Part shown: positions 1 to 8,306 of the stretch, piece after piece | Layout: each line of letters starts with the position of its first letter | Numbering within the stretch: position 1 is the first letter of the stretch | NCBI GenBank assembly: GCA_024398935.1 | Contig: JAKSIH010000005.1 | Location: 1 to 64,000 of the forward strand | DNA: 64,000 bases | Direction: 5' to 3' | DNA from: Fibrobacter sp. | GTDB lineage: Bacteria; Fibrobacterota; Fibrobacteria; Fibrobacterales; Fibrobacteraceae | The notes under the pieces: model-generated | Told to the model about the DNA's origin: nothing | The model's database searches: none | The model's input: the letters and a program-made list of their open reading frames with translations, nothing else | Position numbers and translations under genes: made by a program

Positions 1-1
1 G

Positions 2-76
2 AAGTTCGGCGCTCACCTCCCGAAGGAACTCTCTGACATCATCGACATGATTCAGGATCGTCTGAATAAGGCTTAA
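2..76 (+). CDS. 3' end of an upstream gene (partial)
   Basis: An open frame enters from the left edge and stops at TAA 74-76, encoding about 24 residues that end in ...IQDRLNKA. The codon use looks like the neighbouring host genes. A strong terminator follows within 50 bases, which supports this being a real gene end. Too little is present to name the product. Confidence 0.6.
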   Translation, partial: KFGAHLPKELSDIIDMIQDRLNKA

Positions 77-87
77 TTGTCTTAGGT

Positions 88-120
88 GTCATCCTGAGCC
101 GTAAGGCGAAGGATCTAGCC
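88..120. repeat. Dispersed hairpin repeat, GTCATCCT family
   Basis: The flanks are GTCATCCTGA on the left and GAAGGATCTAGCC on the right, with a small inverted core (GCC, gtaa, GGC) between them. The same flanks, with different cores, occur at 5046-5098 and twice at 63910-63999. Confidence 0.6.
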
Positions 121-124
121 AAAT

Positions 125-166
125 AAAACGGTTCGCTGCTTGACGGCTGCGGACCGTTTTTGTTTT
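125..166 (+). terminator. Rho-independent terminator
   Basis: A 12-bp stem (AAAACGGTTCGC paired with GCGGACCGTTTT, one wobble) is followed by a T-rich tract. It ends transcription of the gene that stops at 76. The remaining 250 bases to the next gene hold no convincing ORF. Confidence 0.75.
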
Positions 167-416
167 TCGGTATTACATTATTTTTGGGCTCCAAATAAAC
201 ACTTTTCGGCACGTTGGAGTCCATATTTTCGGATTACAGCCAAATCCTTGACGAGGAAAATTGAAATTTTTAAATTTGGCGCCGAAAACAACGCGTTTCC
301 TTGTTGGAGTAAGTCCAGTTGTCCGTAATCCGCAATAGCGGGGAAGGCTAGAACGCGCATTCGAGTGAAGCGCGCGGCTGGACCGGGCGCTTGTTGTTTT
401 TTAAGGTGTATACATC

Positions 417-1592
417 GTGAGTTCCAAAGCAAAATTCACGTTCTTGATGTTCCTTCTGGGAATGCTTTCTGCCTTCGGGCCCTTCGTTACAGACCTCTAC
501 CTGCCGGCTCTGCCTAACTTGGCGGATTACTTCAAGGCTACACCCTCGGCATCCCAGCTGAGTTTAACCATGAGCATGCTAGGCTTGAGTATTGGCCAGC
601 TGTTCATTGGACCGCTGAGTGACAAGTATGGTCGTAAGCGCCTGCTGGTGATTTGCCTCATCCTGTTTGTGGCGGGTACCTGCGCCTGTATTTATGCTCC
701 GGACATTGCCTTGTTTAACGCGTTCCGTCTTGTTCAGGGGTTGGCTGCTTCTGGTGGAATTGTGATTGCCCGTTCTGTTTCCGCAGACTCTTACCGCGGC
801 CCCGTGCTTACCAAGTTCCTGGCCATGGTCAGCGCCGTGAATGGGGTTGCCCCCATTGTGGCTCCTGTGCTGGGTGGCTTCCTGCTGAATTTCATGAGCT
901 GGAAGGGAACTTTCGCAGTCTTGCTCCTCTATGGCTTCGTCCTGCTGTTCATGGCTGGCAAGTTTCAGGAATCTCTGCCGGTCCACCGTCGTAGCCAGAA
1001 GTCCATTCTGGCAAACTTTAGCTTGTATGTGAAGGTGTTCCGCAATGGGGAATTTGTTCGGTTCTTTGCTGTTTGTACCGCTTCCATGATTGTGCTGTTC
1101 GGCTACATTGCCGCATCGCCCTTTATTTTTCAGGCTCTTTATGGCCTGAGCCCCATCGGTTTTAGTCTTTGCTTTGCGATGATTGCCTTCTGTACTGCCG
1201 TAGGCTGTGCAACTTCAGGTAAAATCGGAAACGACCGCAAGGCCATTAAAATCGCTGGTTTTGGCATTTTTGTGGCATCCCTTGCCGTGGCCGCCTGTTT
1301 GCTGACCCACGCACCGCTGCCCCTGCTCCAGGTGTCCTTTATGGCAACCACATTCATGTTCGGTCTGATGCAGCCGCCGGCCAGCGCATTGGCCCTAAAT
1401 GCGGAACGCAAGAATGCGGGAACCGCTTCCGCCGCCATGGGTGCTGCAGGTTTTCTGATGGGTGGTGTTGCAAGTCCTATTGTGGGCATGGGGGATATTG
1501 CGGTCAGCGCCTCCATCATGCTGGTCACGGGCGGTTTTTTGACCATGCTTTTCATGATCATCGCCAAGTCAAAGATGCCCAAGAAAGGCTAG
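417..1592 (+). CDS. MFS drug-resistance transporter, Bcr/CflA type
   Basis: A 391-residue inner-membrane protein with about 12 hydrophobic segments, the usual length for this family. The signature loop after helix 2 is visible (GPLSDKYGRKR), as is the helix 1 motif FVTDLYLPALP typical of Bcr/CflA exporters. Such proteins export small toxic compounds by proton antiport; the substrate cannot be read from sequence. The start is GTG at 417, since no in-frame ATG lies upstream and a weak purine-rich AAGGTG precedes it. The following gene is a PadR regulator on the same strand, a common partner of drug exporters, so PadR control is a reasonable inference. Confidence 0.88.
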   Translation: MSSKAKFTFLMFLLGMLSAFGPFVTDLYLPALPNLADYFKATPSASQLSLTMSMLGLSIGQLFIGPLSDKYGRKRLLVICLILFVAGTCACIYAPDIALFNAFRLVQGLAASGGIVIARSVSADSYRGPVLTKFLAMVSAVNGVAPIVAPVLGGFLLNFMSWKGTFAVLLLYGFVLLFMAGKFQESLPVHRRSQKSILANFSLYVKVFRNGEFVRFFAVCTASMIVLFGYIAASPFIFQALYGLSPIGFSLCFAMIAFCTAVGCATSGKIGNDRKAIKIAGFGIFVASLAVAACLLTHAPLPLLQVSFMATTFMFGLMQPPASALALNAERKNAGTASAAMGAAGFLMGGVASPIVGMGDIAVSASIMLVTGGFLTMLFMIIAKSKMPKKG

Positions 1593-1647
1593 ACCCTAAT
1601 TTTTTCATATTTTTTTCACAATATGTACCACTTTTGAAAATTTAAGG

Positions 1648-1666
1648 TATATTCCAATTTGGAATA
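1648..1666. promoter_or_regulatory. Palindromic operator candidate with -10 element upstream of padR
   Basis: Bases 1650-1666 form a perfect palindrome with 8-base arms (TATTCCAA, T, TTGGAATA). It overlaps a TATATT hexamer at 1648-1653 that could be the -10 of the padR promoter. PadR proteins commonly repress their own promoter from such sites; binding here is inferred. Confidence 0.5.
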
Positions 1667-1734
1667 GTTTTGCAAATTTTTTCAGGGCAGTTTTTCCCTA
1701 GAAAAAATGGTTTAGATAGAAGAGGAATGGGCAA

Positions 1735-2361
1735 ATGAATCGTTATGACCTTGTTTTATTGGGTCTTATCTTGGAACATGAACGCAGCGGCTACGATATT
1801 ATCACGGAAGTCCGTACCCGCGAACTGGACCGTTGGGCAAACTTGAGTACATCTACGGTTTACAATCGCCTTACCACTCTCGAAAAGAATGGTTGCATCA
1901 CGGGTCGCTCGGAACGAGACGGTAACCGTCCGGAGCGCGTGGTTTTCAACATTACCGACAAGGGTCGCGATGTCCTCAAGAAGGAAGTCCTCAAGCACCT
2001 GACCGGCTTTAATGACGATCCTCGTACGCTTGGCTTTGCTTTCCTTTTCGGAGCAGACAACAAGGAGCTGATCCGTACCCTGGAGGCCCATGAACGCCGT
2101 CTCGTTGCTGAAATCGAAAATCTCGAAAAGATGATCGCCGAGGAACCGAAGCCCACCCTTTATCCCGAGGGTCCGTTCCTCAACTGCATGTCCCGCGACC
2201 ACATTCTTGTGGAACTGAAGTATGTCCGCGCCGCTATCGGCATTTTGCGTGATCCCATCCGCAACAAGAAACTGGATGGCTACTTCTACATTAACTTCGG
2301 TAACCGCCCCTTCGAAAACTTTAACCAGAAGCCCGAAGGCGAGGGTTCCGCCGAAAAGTAA
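1735..2361 (+). CDS. PadR-family transcriptional regulator
   Basis: A 208-residue protein with the N-terminal winged helix of the PadR family (residues about 1-85: VLLGLILEHERSGYDI, then STVYNRLTTLEKNG as the recognition region). A C-terminal helical dimerisation part contains a long charged helix around residues 120-140. PadR proteins repress small regulons, often efflux pumps, and release DNA on ligand binding. A Shine-Dalgarno-like AGAGGAA lies before ATG 1735. The palindrome at 1650-1666 in its leader is a candidate autoregulatory site, and the adjacent MFS transporter is the most likely target besides itself. Confidence 0.88.
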   Translation: MNRYDLVLLGLILEHERSGYDIITEVRTRELDRWANLSTSTVYNRLTTLEKNGCITGRSERDGNRPERVVFNITDKGRDVLKKEVLKHLTGFNDDPRTLGFAFLFGADNKELIRTLEAHERRLVAEIENLEKMIAEEPKPTLYPEGPFLNCMSRDHILVELKYVRAAIGILRDPIRNKKLDGYFYINFGNRPFENFNQKPEGEGSAEK

Positions 2362-2378
2362 ACCAAATGTATACGCAA

Positions 2379-2411
2379 CGGGAGAGATTTCTTTCTCCCG
2401 CTGCATTTTTT
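2379..2411 (+). terminator. Rho-independent terminator after padR
   Basis: The stem CGGGAGA / TCTCCCG has an 8-base loop and is followed after CTGCA by six T residues. Confidence 0.7.
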
Positions 2412-2460
2412 ATTTCTAGATTTTAACCATAAGAATTGCGGTTGATTTTTGGCGTGATAT

Positions 2461-2490
2461 CATCAATTATCAATCATCAATCATCAATTT
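2461..2490. repeat. Heptanucleotide tandem repeat (ATCAATC-like)
   Basis: About four imperfect copies of a 7-base unit (ATCAATT/ATCAATC) lie directly upstream of the GH94 gene. Related 7-base repeats of other sequence lie at 14981-15118 and 61375-61405. Confidence 0.6.
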
Positions 2491-2520
2491 TTAACACAAC
2501 CCCTCTATAACGGAGATAAA

Positions 2521-5034
2521 ATGGCTACAACAAAGACAAAGAAGCCCGCTGCAAAGAAGGTGTCCGCTAAGGCCGCCGCCAAGTACGGTTACTTCGATGA
2601 CGCTGCTAAAGAATACGTTCTCACCAACCCGGCAACCCCGATCAAGTGGTGCAACTACGTTGGTACCCTGAACTTCGGTGGTATCGTTGATACTACCGGT
2701 GGTACCCTGGTTTGCAAGGGCGACCCCGCTCTGAACCGTATTACCAAGTACATCGCTCAGATGCCCTGCTCTGACTTCAAGGCAAGCACTGTTTACATCC
2801 GCGTTAAGGATGCTAAGGGCTACAGCGTGTTCTCTCCGTTCGTGGTTCCGACCCTCACCAAGATGGACAAGTGGGAATGCCACGTTGGTCTGTCCTACAT
2901 GCGTTGGATTGCTGAATGCCAGGGCGTTCGCACTCAGGTCACCATCTTCGTTCCGACCGGATCCAACACCCTCCTCCAGGACATCCAGGTTACCAATATC
3001 TCTAAGGCCGCTAAGGAAATTGATATTGTTCCCGTTTACGAATTCAGCCACTTCGAAGCTGAAAAGCAGCTCACCAACGCTGACTGGGTTCCCCAGACCA
3101 TGACCCTCAAGGCTCATCCGGAAAAGGATGGCTGCCTGGTTCTCGAACAGTACGCTTACATGAAGCGTGACTTCGCCGTGAACTACGTTACCGCCAACGG
3201 TAAGGTTTCCTCCTTCGATGGCGACCGCCGCGTATTCCTCGGCTCCAACGAAATGGGCTCCTGGGCTGCTCCGCTGTCCCTCGCCAACAAGGAACTTTCC
3301 AACTCTGAATGCGACCGTGGCGACAACATCGCTGCTCTCATGATTCACGCTGGCAAGGTTGCTGCCGGCAAGACTTTCCGTACCTGCACTCAGCTCGGTC
3401 AGGAACAGTCTCTCAAGGTTGCTAACAAGGCTATCAAGAAGTACCGCGACCTCAAGAACGTCGACAAGGCTTTCGCAGAACTGGCTCAGTTCTGGGTCAA
3501 GTACCTCTCTACCATCCAGGTGGAAACCCCGGATGCAGCATTCAACTCCATGGTGAACGTGCACAATCCTCGTCAGTGCCACACCACCAAGAACTGGTCT
3601 CGCTACCTGTCCCTGTACCAGCTGGGCTACGGCACCAGCCGCGGTATCGGTTACCGTGACTCCAGCCAGGACCTCATGGGCGTTATGAGCCACATGCCGG
3701 AAGAAGCTCTGGAACTCGCCAAGAACCTTCTCTCCGTACAGCGCCCCGAAGGTAACGCAATGCACCAGTACGCTCCGCTCGCCCTTGCTGAAGACAACGG
3801 CAACGAAGCTAACGCCGGTGACTCCCGCGAAAAGGCTGGCGTCAAGGACGAAAAGGGCAATCCGATGTATGCCGACTGGTACGGCGACGACCATCTGTGG
3901 ATCGTTCTCACTGTTGCCAACTACCTGAAGGAAACCGGCAAGCTGGACCTCCTGAAGGAAGAAATTCCGTTCTACGTTGCTGGCAAGAAGCGCGCTGACC
4001 GTCCGAAGGGCACTGTCCTCGAACACCTCAAGCGTTCTCTCGAATTCACCCACTCTCACATGGGTAAGCATGGTCTTCCGCTCCTCGGCTTCGCTGACTG
4101 GAACGACTGCATGAACCTCCCGCTGGGTGCTGAATCCAACTTCAACTCCGGCTTGTACGCAAAGGCCCTTCTGGAAATGATGGACATCTGCGAAGCTCTC
4201 GGCGACAAGAAGTCCCTGGACATGTACAAGAAGTGGTACGAAGAAATCAAGAAGGCCTTCAACGACAGTTCTTGGGACGGCAAGTGGTGGATCCGCTGGT
4301 TCGGCAAGGACGGCACCGCTTACGGTACCAACAAGGCTAAGTACGGCAAGATCTATTGCAACAGCCAGTCTTGGTCTGTGATTTCTGGCATCGCTTACGG
4401 CGATCGCGCAGTACAGGGCATGGACAGCCTGAACAAGCTCCTGAACACTGCTAACGGTGTGAAGAGCTCTACTCCGGGTTACCGCGGCTTCGATCCGACC
4501 GTTGGTGGCATCTCCACCTATCCTCCTGGAGCAAAGGAAAACGGCGGTATCTTCCTCCACACCAACCCGTGGGTGATGATCGCTGAAACCATCCTTGGCC
4601 GTGGCGACAAGGCATTCCAGTACTACAACCAGATCAACCCCGCTGCAAAGAACGTCAAGCTGGACGAATTCGAATCCGAACCGTACTGCTATCCGCAGAA
4701 CATTCTCGGTGACGAACACAAGCAGTTCGGTATGGGCCGTAACGCATGGCTCTCCGGTACCTCTTCCTGGACCTACCAGGCTGCTACCCAGTTCATCATC
4801 GGTGTTCGTGCTAGCTTCAAGGGCCTGATCATCAATCCTTGCATTCCTTCCGCATGGGGCGAATTCAAGGTGACCCGTAAGTTCCGTGGCGCTACCTACG
4901 AAATCTCCGTGAAGAACCCGAAGCACGTCTGCAAGGGCGTTGCCAAGATGGTTGTTGACGGCAAGGAAATCGATTCCAACGTCGCACCGGTGTTTACTTC
5001 TGGCGTTCATAAGGTTGAAGTGACATTGGGATAA
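2521..5034 (+). CDS. GH94 glycoside phosphorylase, probably cellobiose phosphorylase
   Basis: An 837-residue cytoplasmic enzyme of the GH94 (former GT36) family. It has an N-terminal beta-sandwich and a C-terminal (alpha/alpha)6 barrel; the family hallmarks GYGTSRGIGYRDSSQD and GFADWNDCMN are visible, with Asp526 in the position of the catalytic acid. These enzymes split beta-1,4 glucosides with phosphate to glucose-1-phosphate and a sugar, saving ATP in cellulose users. The length (about 810-840) fits cellobiose or cellobionic-acid phosphorylases rather than longer cellodextrin or chitobiose enzymes; the acceptor is not certain. The first 20 residues are a Lys/Ala-rich tail outside the family domain. 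GGAG precedes ATG 2521. Codon use is strongly biased, as in highly expressed genes. Confidence 0.88.
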   Translation: MATTKTKKPAAKKVSAKAAAKYGYFDDAAKEYVLTNPATPIKWCNYVGTLNFGGIVDTTGGTLVCKGDPALNRITKYIAQMPCSDFKASTVYIRVKDAKGYSVFSPFVVPTLTKMDKWECHVGLSYMRWIAECQGVRTQVTIFVPTGSNTLLQDIQVTNISKAAKEIDIVPVYEFSHFEAEKQLTNADWVPQTMTLKAHPEKDGCLVLEQYAYMKRDFAVNYVTANGKVSSFDGDRRVFLGSNEMGSWAAPLSLANKELSNSECDRGDNIAALMIHAGKVAAGKTFRTCTQLGQEQSLKVANKAIKKYRDLKNVDKAFAELAQFWVKYLSTIQVETPDAAFNSMVNVHNPRQCHTTKNWSRYLSLYQLGYGTSRGIGYRDSSQDLMGVMSHMPEEALELAKNLLSVQRPEGNAMHQYAPLALAEDNGNEANAGDSREKAGVKDEKGNPMYADWYGDDHLWIVLTVANYLKETGKLDLLKEEIPFYVAGKKRADRPKGTVLEHLKRSLEFTHSHMGKHGLPLLGFADWNDCMNLPLGAESNFNSGLYAKALLEMMDICEALGDKKSLDMYKKWYEEIKKAFNDSSWDGKWWIRWFGKDGTAYGTNKAKYGKIYCNSQSWSVISGIAYGDRAVQGMDSLNKLLNTANGVKSSTPGYRGFDPTVGGISTYPPGAKENGGIFLHTNPWVMIAETILGRGDKAFQYYNQINPAAKNVKLDEFESEPYCYPQNILGDEHKQFGMGRNAWLSGTSSWTYQAATQFIIGVRASFKGLIINPCIPSAWGEFKVTRKFRGATYEISVKNPKHVCKGVAKMVVDGKEIDSNVAPVFTSGVHKVEVTLG

Positions 5035-5045
5035 TTTATTAGACC

Positions 5046-5098
5046 AATGTCATCCTGAGCGAAGCCACGAAGTGGCGTAGTCGAAGGATCCAGACATT
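5046..5098. repeat. Dispersed hairpin repeat, GTCATCCT family
   Basis: The outer inverted ends AATGTC/GACATT enclose the conserved GTCATCCTGAGCGAAG and GTCGAAGGATCC blocks around a variable perfect hairpin, GCCAC-gaa-GTGGC. It lies between the GH94 stop and its terminator. Confidence 0.65.
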
Positions 5099-5099
5099 A

Positions 5100-5134
5100 A
5101 AGAGGCTCGTCTGCAAAGGCGGGCTTCTTTTTTA
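5100..5134 (+). terminator. Rho-independent terminator after GH94 gene
   Basis: The stem AAGAGGCTCGTC / GGCGGGCTTCTT (12 pairs including wobbles) is followed by a run of T. Confidence 0.75.
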
Positions 5135-5135
5135 T

Positions 5136-5177
5136 TTGGAGTTTGTAGATTTGTCTATAGAATATTTTTGAAATTGT
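5136..5177 (+). promoter_or_regulatory. Promoter-like leader shared with the GH43 pseudogene
   Basis: TTGGAG and TAGAAT lie 16 bases apart. The block from 5146 (TAGATTTGTC, TAGAAT, TTTTTGAAATTGT) recurs almost exactly at 6393-6422, upstream of the broken GH43 gene. The match over about 30 bases suggests a shared promoter or a duplicated leader. Confidence 0.45.
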
Positions 5178-5193
5178 GGGTTAGAGGTCTCTC

Positions 5194-5952
5194 ATGAAAA
5201 AGAATTTCCTTGCTCTTGGAACTTGTGCGTTTGCGCTAGCTTTGGGCCTTGTGGCCTGTGGCGAAGACGGTTCTTCAAACGGACCGACAAATGACCATGA
5301 CTTTGATTACGGCGAGTTTACCGATGCCCGCGATGGCCAGGTGTACAAGACCGTCACCATCGGCACCCAGACCTGGATGGCAGAGAACTTGAACTACGAC
5401 CCGGGGAATGTGTCTAGTATGGGTTCCTATGCATGGAGCGGCTGCTATGACAATGAGTCTAGTAATTGTACCAAGTATGGTCGCCTGTATACCTGGGAAG
5501 TCGCCATGGACGATGCAAGTTGTGGCTATGGCGAAACCTGTAATGCATCCCTTAATCCGTCAACCCCGGTACGCGGTGTTTGCCCCAGTGGGTGGCACTT
5601 GCCGAGCCACCGAGAGTTCGAGGAACTGATCAATTTTATTGACCCATCGTTCGGATATAACCATACTGGTGCTGCCAGTTCATCTACTGCTGGCAAGTAT
5701 TTAAAGTCCAAGTCCGGTTGGTACTCTAACGGTAACGGGACTGATGCCTACGGTTTCTCTGCGCTCCCTGGTGGCAACAGGGGCTACGATGGCTATTTCT
5801 ACGATGCCGGCGACGGCGCTGACTTCTGGTCATCAGGTGAGGACTATAGTAGCTACGCTTTCCGCTTGAGCCTGCTTTACGGTGGCGAGGGTGCGTACCT
5901 CGGCTACTACGGCAAGGACTACGCGAGGTCGGTTCGCTGTCTCAAGGACTAA
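5194..5952 (+). CDS. FISUMP-domain lipoprotein
   Basis: A 252-residue protein with a lipoprotein signal peptide: MKK, a hydrophobic core, then lipobox LVAC with the lipidated Cys at residue 22. Residues about 45-250 form the Fibrobacter succinogenes major paralogous domain; the opening DARDGQVYKTVTIG and WMAENLNYD, the middle GVCPSGWHLPS and the closing SVRCLKD are characteristic. Family members are surface proteins in large paralogous sets, and their function is not established. It has its own promoter-like leader and lies after a terminator, so it is probably monocistronic. It is a good taxonomic marker for this window. Confidence 0.9.
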   Translation: MKKNFLALGTCAFALALGLVACGEDGSSNGPTNDHDFDYGEFTDARDGQVYKTVTIGTQTWMAENLNYDPGNVSSMGSYAWSGCYDNESSNCTKYGRLYTWEVAMDDASCGYGETCNASLNPSTPVRGVCPSGWHLPSHREFEELINFIDPSFGYNHTGAASSSTAGKYLKSKSGWYSNGNGTDAYGFSALPGGNRGYDGYFYDAGDGADFWSSGEDYSSYAFRLSLLYGGEGAYLGYYGKDYARSVRCLKD

Positions 5953-6079
5953 AGCGATGGTGACCTTTGATCACTTAGTGCTTTAGCACTTATGTGATTC
6001 ATGGCCCCCTTTAGGGGGATGTTGCGCAGATAAACTTGTTTTTTGTTGCAGTCTATTTGCGTCATTTTTTCTCTAATAA

Positions 6080-6349
6080 TGCCGCAAAATATGCGTCATC
6101 CTGGTGATGAAAAAGACCTTGTTCTGGAACCGCTTTGCAGACGTTGCCGTGACGGAGCGCCAGAAGAAAATCCTGAACATCTACCTGAACGGTTACGAAG
6201 GCAAGATGAACTCCAAGAACTGGGCGAACTTTGGCAAATGCTCTTCGGATACCGCCAACCGTGACCTGCTGGATTTATGTCAAAAAGGCCTCATCAAGTG
6301 CGACGATGAAACCGCCAAGCGAAGAACGTACCACCTGGTGCTGGAGTAG
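6080..6349 (+). pseudogene. 3' remnant of a Fic-family gene (winged-helix tail only)
   Basis: The open frame from 6080 contains FWNRFADVAVTERQKKIL and SSDTANRDLLDLCQKGLI. This is the C-terminal winged-helix part found after the Fic domain in many Fic/DUF4172 proteins. The Fic core (HPFxxGNGR) is absent: the upstream frame is closed by a TAA at 6077, and only 130 bases separate it from the FISUMP gene. An 80-residue product from ATG 6107 could still be made as a stand-alone DNA-binding protein, but no Shine-Dalgarno is evident. A truncated gene is the simpler reading. Confidence 0.55.
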
Positions 6350-6412
6350 AAGTTTGCATATTAAATTTGGAAAAATTCCGAATTTTAATTTATAGATTTG
6401 TCAGTAGAATTT

Positions 6413-7901
6413 TTGAAATTGTTAGGTTTAACGGCGAGCCTTGCCCTGCTTTGTAATTATGGCCAGGCAGCTAATCCAATCACGACGGACTTCTATTCAG
6501 CAGACGCAGCTGCGCTGGGCTAACGCCAGTGCCTTTGCGGGGCACTGCGAATATCGTAATGGCAAGTTCTACTGGTATGTGGCGGTTCATCACGGCTCCA
6601 TTAAGCAGGACGAAGGTTTCGCTATCGGTGTCGCTGTTGCAGATCATCCGTCGGGACCTTGGAAAGATGCTATCGGACATGCGCTGGTAACAGACTTGAC
6701 CGAGAACGACGTGAAGCTGAATATCGACCCTGCAATATTTTATGACGGGGATGATATCTGGATGTATTGGGGCTCATGGAATGCTAGCCGTCGCGTCAAG
6801 CTGAAAGAAAACATGATTGAACTTGCTTCCACTCCCGAAGACATCAAGATCAAGGATTTCTTTGAGGCTCCCTGGATGCACAAGTTCCGCGGGAATTATT
6901 ACTTCAGTTATGCGTCTGGTTACCCTTCAACCACCAACTATTCCATGGCTCCGACCATAAATGGCCCCTGGACGCAGAAGGGAGTCATCAACGCCAAGGA
7001 GGAGAATTCCGAAACCAACCATCAGGCCATTTTCAAGTATATGGGCCACTGGTACTTTATGCATCATGGGGCCAATTCTCCCGGTGGCTGGACCTATCGT
7101 CGTTCTGTGAACATTGATTACTTGTACTATGATCGTGACGGGAACATTCAAAAGATTGTCCGTACTGCCGGCGTAGACAAGGTGAACAACGCCCTGATTA
7201 AGGATGGCGCTTATCGTTTGACGGTGAGCCATAGTAACTTGTCCTTGCAAGATGATGGCGACATGGTGGTACAGCAGGTTGCTGACGAAACTGCGGATAA
7301 TCAGCTTTGGGTTGTTGCTGCGGGTTCCAAGGCTCGTCACTATACTCTGCAGAATTATGGAACCAAGAAATATTATTGTCCGTCCAATACTTTGCTGGAT
7401 ACGGTCCGTACTAGCGCAATGCCCTGTGAAATCCGTATTGAGAATGCTTCCGAAAAGAAGGGCTATTTCCTGTTTGCGAATTATGACGATGATTATCTTG
7501 GGGATATTTTGAATATTTCCAAAGATCCTGGCATGCCTATCATTACTTGGGTTCGTACAGGAACGGATAATCAGAAAATTCAATTTATGGCTGCGGAATT
7601 GCCTGTTGTTTCGGAACCCGAAAGTTCTTCCTCAAGTTCTCCGAGCATCGCCGAGGGAAATAGTAGTTCTTCCACGGATGCGATTTTGAAAACCGCTGTC
7701 TTGAAGGGCGGGACGACCATGTCCTATGATCAAACGGCTGGAATGGTTCATTTGAAAAATGAATCGCATTGGACTATCCTTAGCCTAAACGGCCATGTAA
7801 TCCAGTGCGGGTTTGGATCGCTGGTAAACCTAAAGAGCCTTCGTTCTGGTACGTATCTAGTGCTGTCAGGGAAAGAATCTTTGAAGGTTGTGAAACCTTA
7901 G
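6413..7901 (+). pseudogene. GH43 arabinanase/xylosidase-type gene broken by an internal deletion
   Basis: From TTG 6413 one frame encodes a signal peptide (MKLLGLTASLALLCNYGQAA) and then NPITTDFYSADAAAL, the normal start of a secreted GH43 enzyme, before meeting TAA about 20 codons later. The next frame continues from WANASAFAGH through NGKFYWYV, NIDPAIFYDG and NHQAIFKYMGHWYF, which are GH43 propeller blades. About 45-60 family residues, including the segment after the general-base Asp, are missing at the junction near 6527. Downstream lie a ricin-like carbohydrate-binding region (about 7185-7590), a Ser-rich linker, and a C-terminal domain ending TYLVLSGKESLKVVKP. A product from ATG 6441 would lack both signal peptide and catalytic N-terminus, so the gene is probably inactive. 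Confidence 0.75.
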
Positions 7902-7942
7902 ATTTATACTTTTTTGCTTTGTCGGTATAAAATGATAAAAAA

Positions 7943-7977
7943 AGGCGCCAAGATGTTTTTTCTTGGCGTTTGTTTTT
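7943..7977 (+). terminator. Rho-independent terminator
   Basis: The stem CGCCAAGA / TCTTGGCG has a 7-base loop and is followed by TTTGTTTTTT. It separates the GH43 remnant from the thiamine cluster. Confidence 0.8.
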
Positions 7978-7988
7978 TAAATTTATGC

Positions 7989-8096
7989 CATACGGGAGCT
8001 GGTTAAACCGGCTGAGAGGAAGTTTCGCCTGGTTGCTGAGTTGGCGCCGCGTAGATTTCGACCGCACCTGATTTGGATAATGCCAACGGAGGTATG
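7989..8096 (+). promoter_or_regulatory. TPP (thi box) riboswitch
   Basis: The conserved CTGAGAGG segment (8030s region) and ACCTGATTTGGATAATGCCAACGGAGG before thiS are diagnostic of the TPP aptamer. P1 can be drawn as CATAC 7989-7993 pairing with GTATG 8092-8096. The ribosome binding site GGAGG (8088-8092) and the bases just before thiS are thus inside or against the aptamer, which points to translational control: TPP closes the helix and hides the thiS start. Confidence 0.92.
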
Positions 8097-8306
8097 ATGA
8101 TTAAAGTCAATGGCATTGACATCGAAGCCGACGGAACCGTTTTTGCGGGCAAGACTGTCGCGGAATATCTTTCCACCACAAACTATGACTGCAAGCGCAT
8201 TGCCATCGAAAAGAACGGCGAAATTGTGCCTAAGGCCAAGTATGGCGAAACCCTTCTAGCTGAAGGGGATTCTCTGGAAGTGGTCAGTTTCGTGGGGGGC
8301 GGCTAA
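8097..8306 (+). CDS. thiS: Sulfur carrier protein ThiS
   Basis: A 69-residue ubiquitin-like protein ending in the required Gly-Gly (VVSFVGGG). ThiF adenylates the C-terminal glycine, which then carries sulfur as thiocarboxylate for thiazole formation by ThiG. Start ATG 8097 was chosen because GGAGG at 8088-8092 is four bases upstream; the adjacent ATG 8094 is too close. The stop overlaps the thiF start (TAATG). It is the first gene under the TPP riboswitch. Confidence 0.92.
   Translation: MIKVNGIDIEADGTVFAGKTVAEYLSTTNYDCKRIAIEKNGEIVPKAKYGETLLAEGDSLEVVSFVGGG

Noticed and set aside
178..432. Small frames in the gap before the MFS gene
   Set aside because: They cross the terminator and leader, lack ribosome sites and resemble no protein.
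2491..5010. 839-codon open frame on the minus strand opposite the GH94 gene
   Set aside because: It exactly shadows a strongly codon-biased gene, has low-complexity Val/Leu-rich composition and no domain. It is a product of the codon bias on the other strand.
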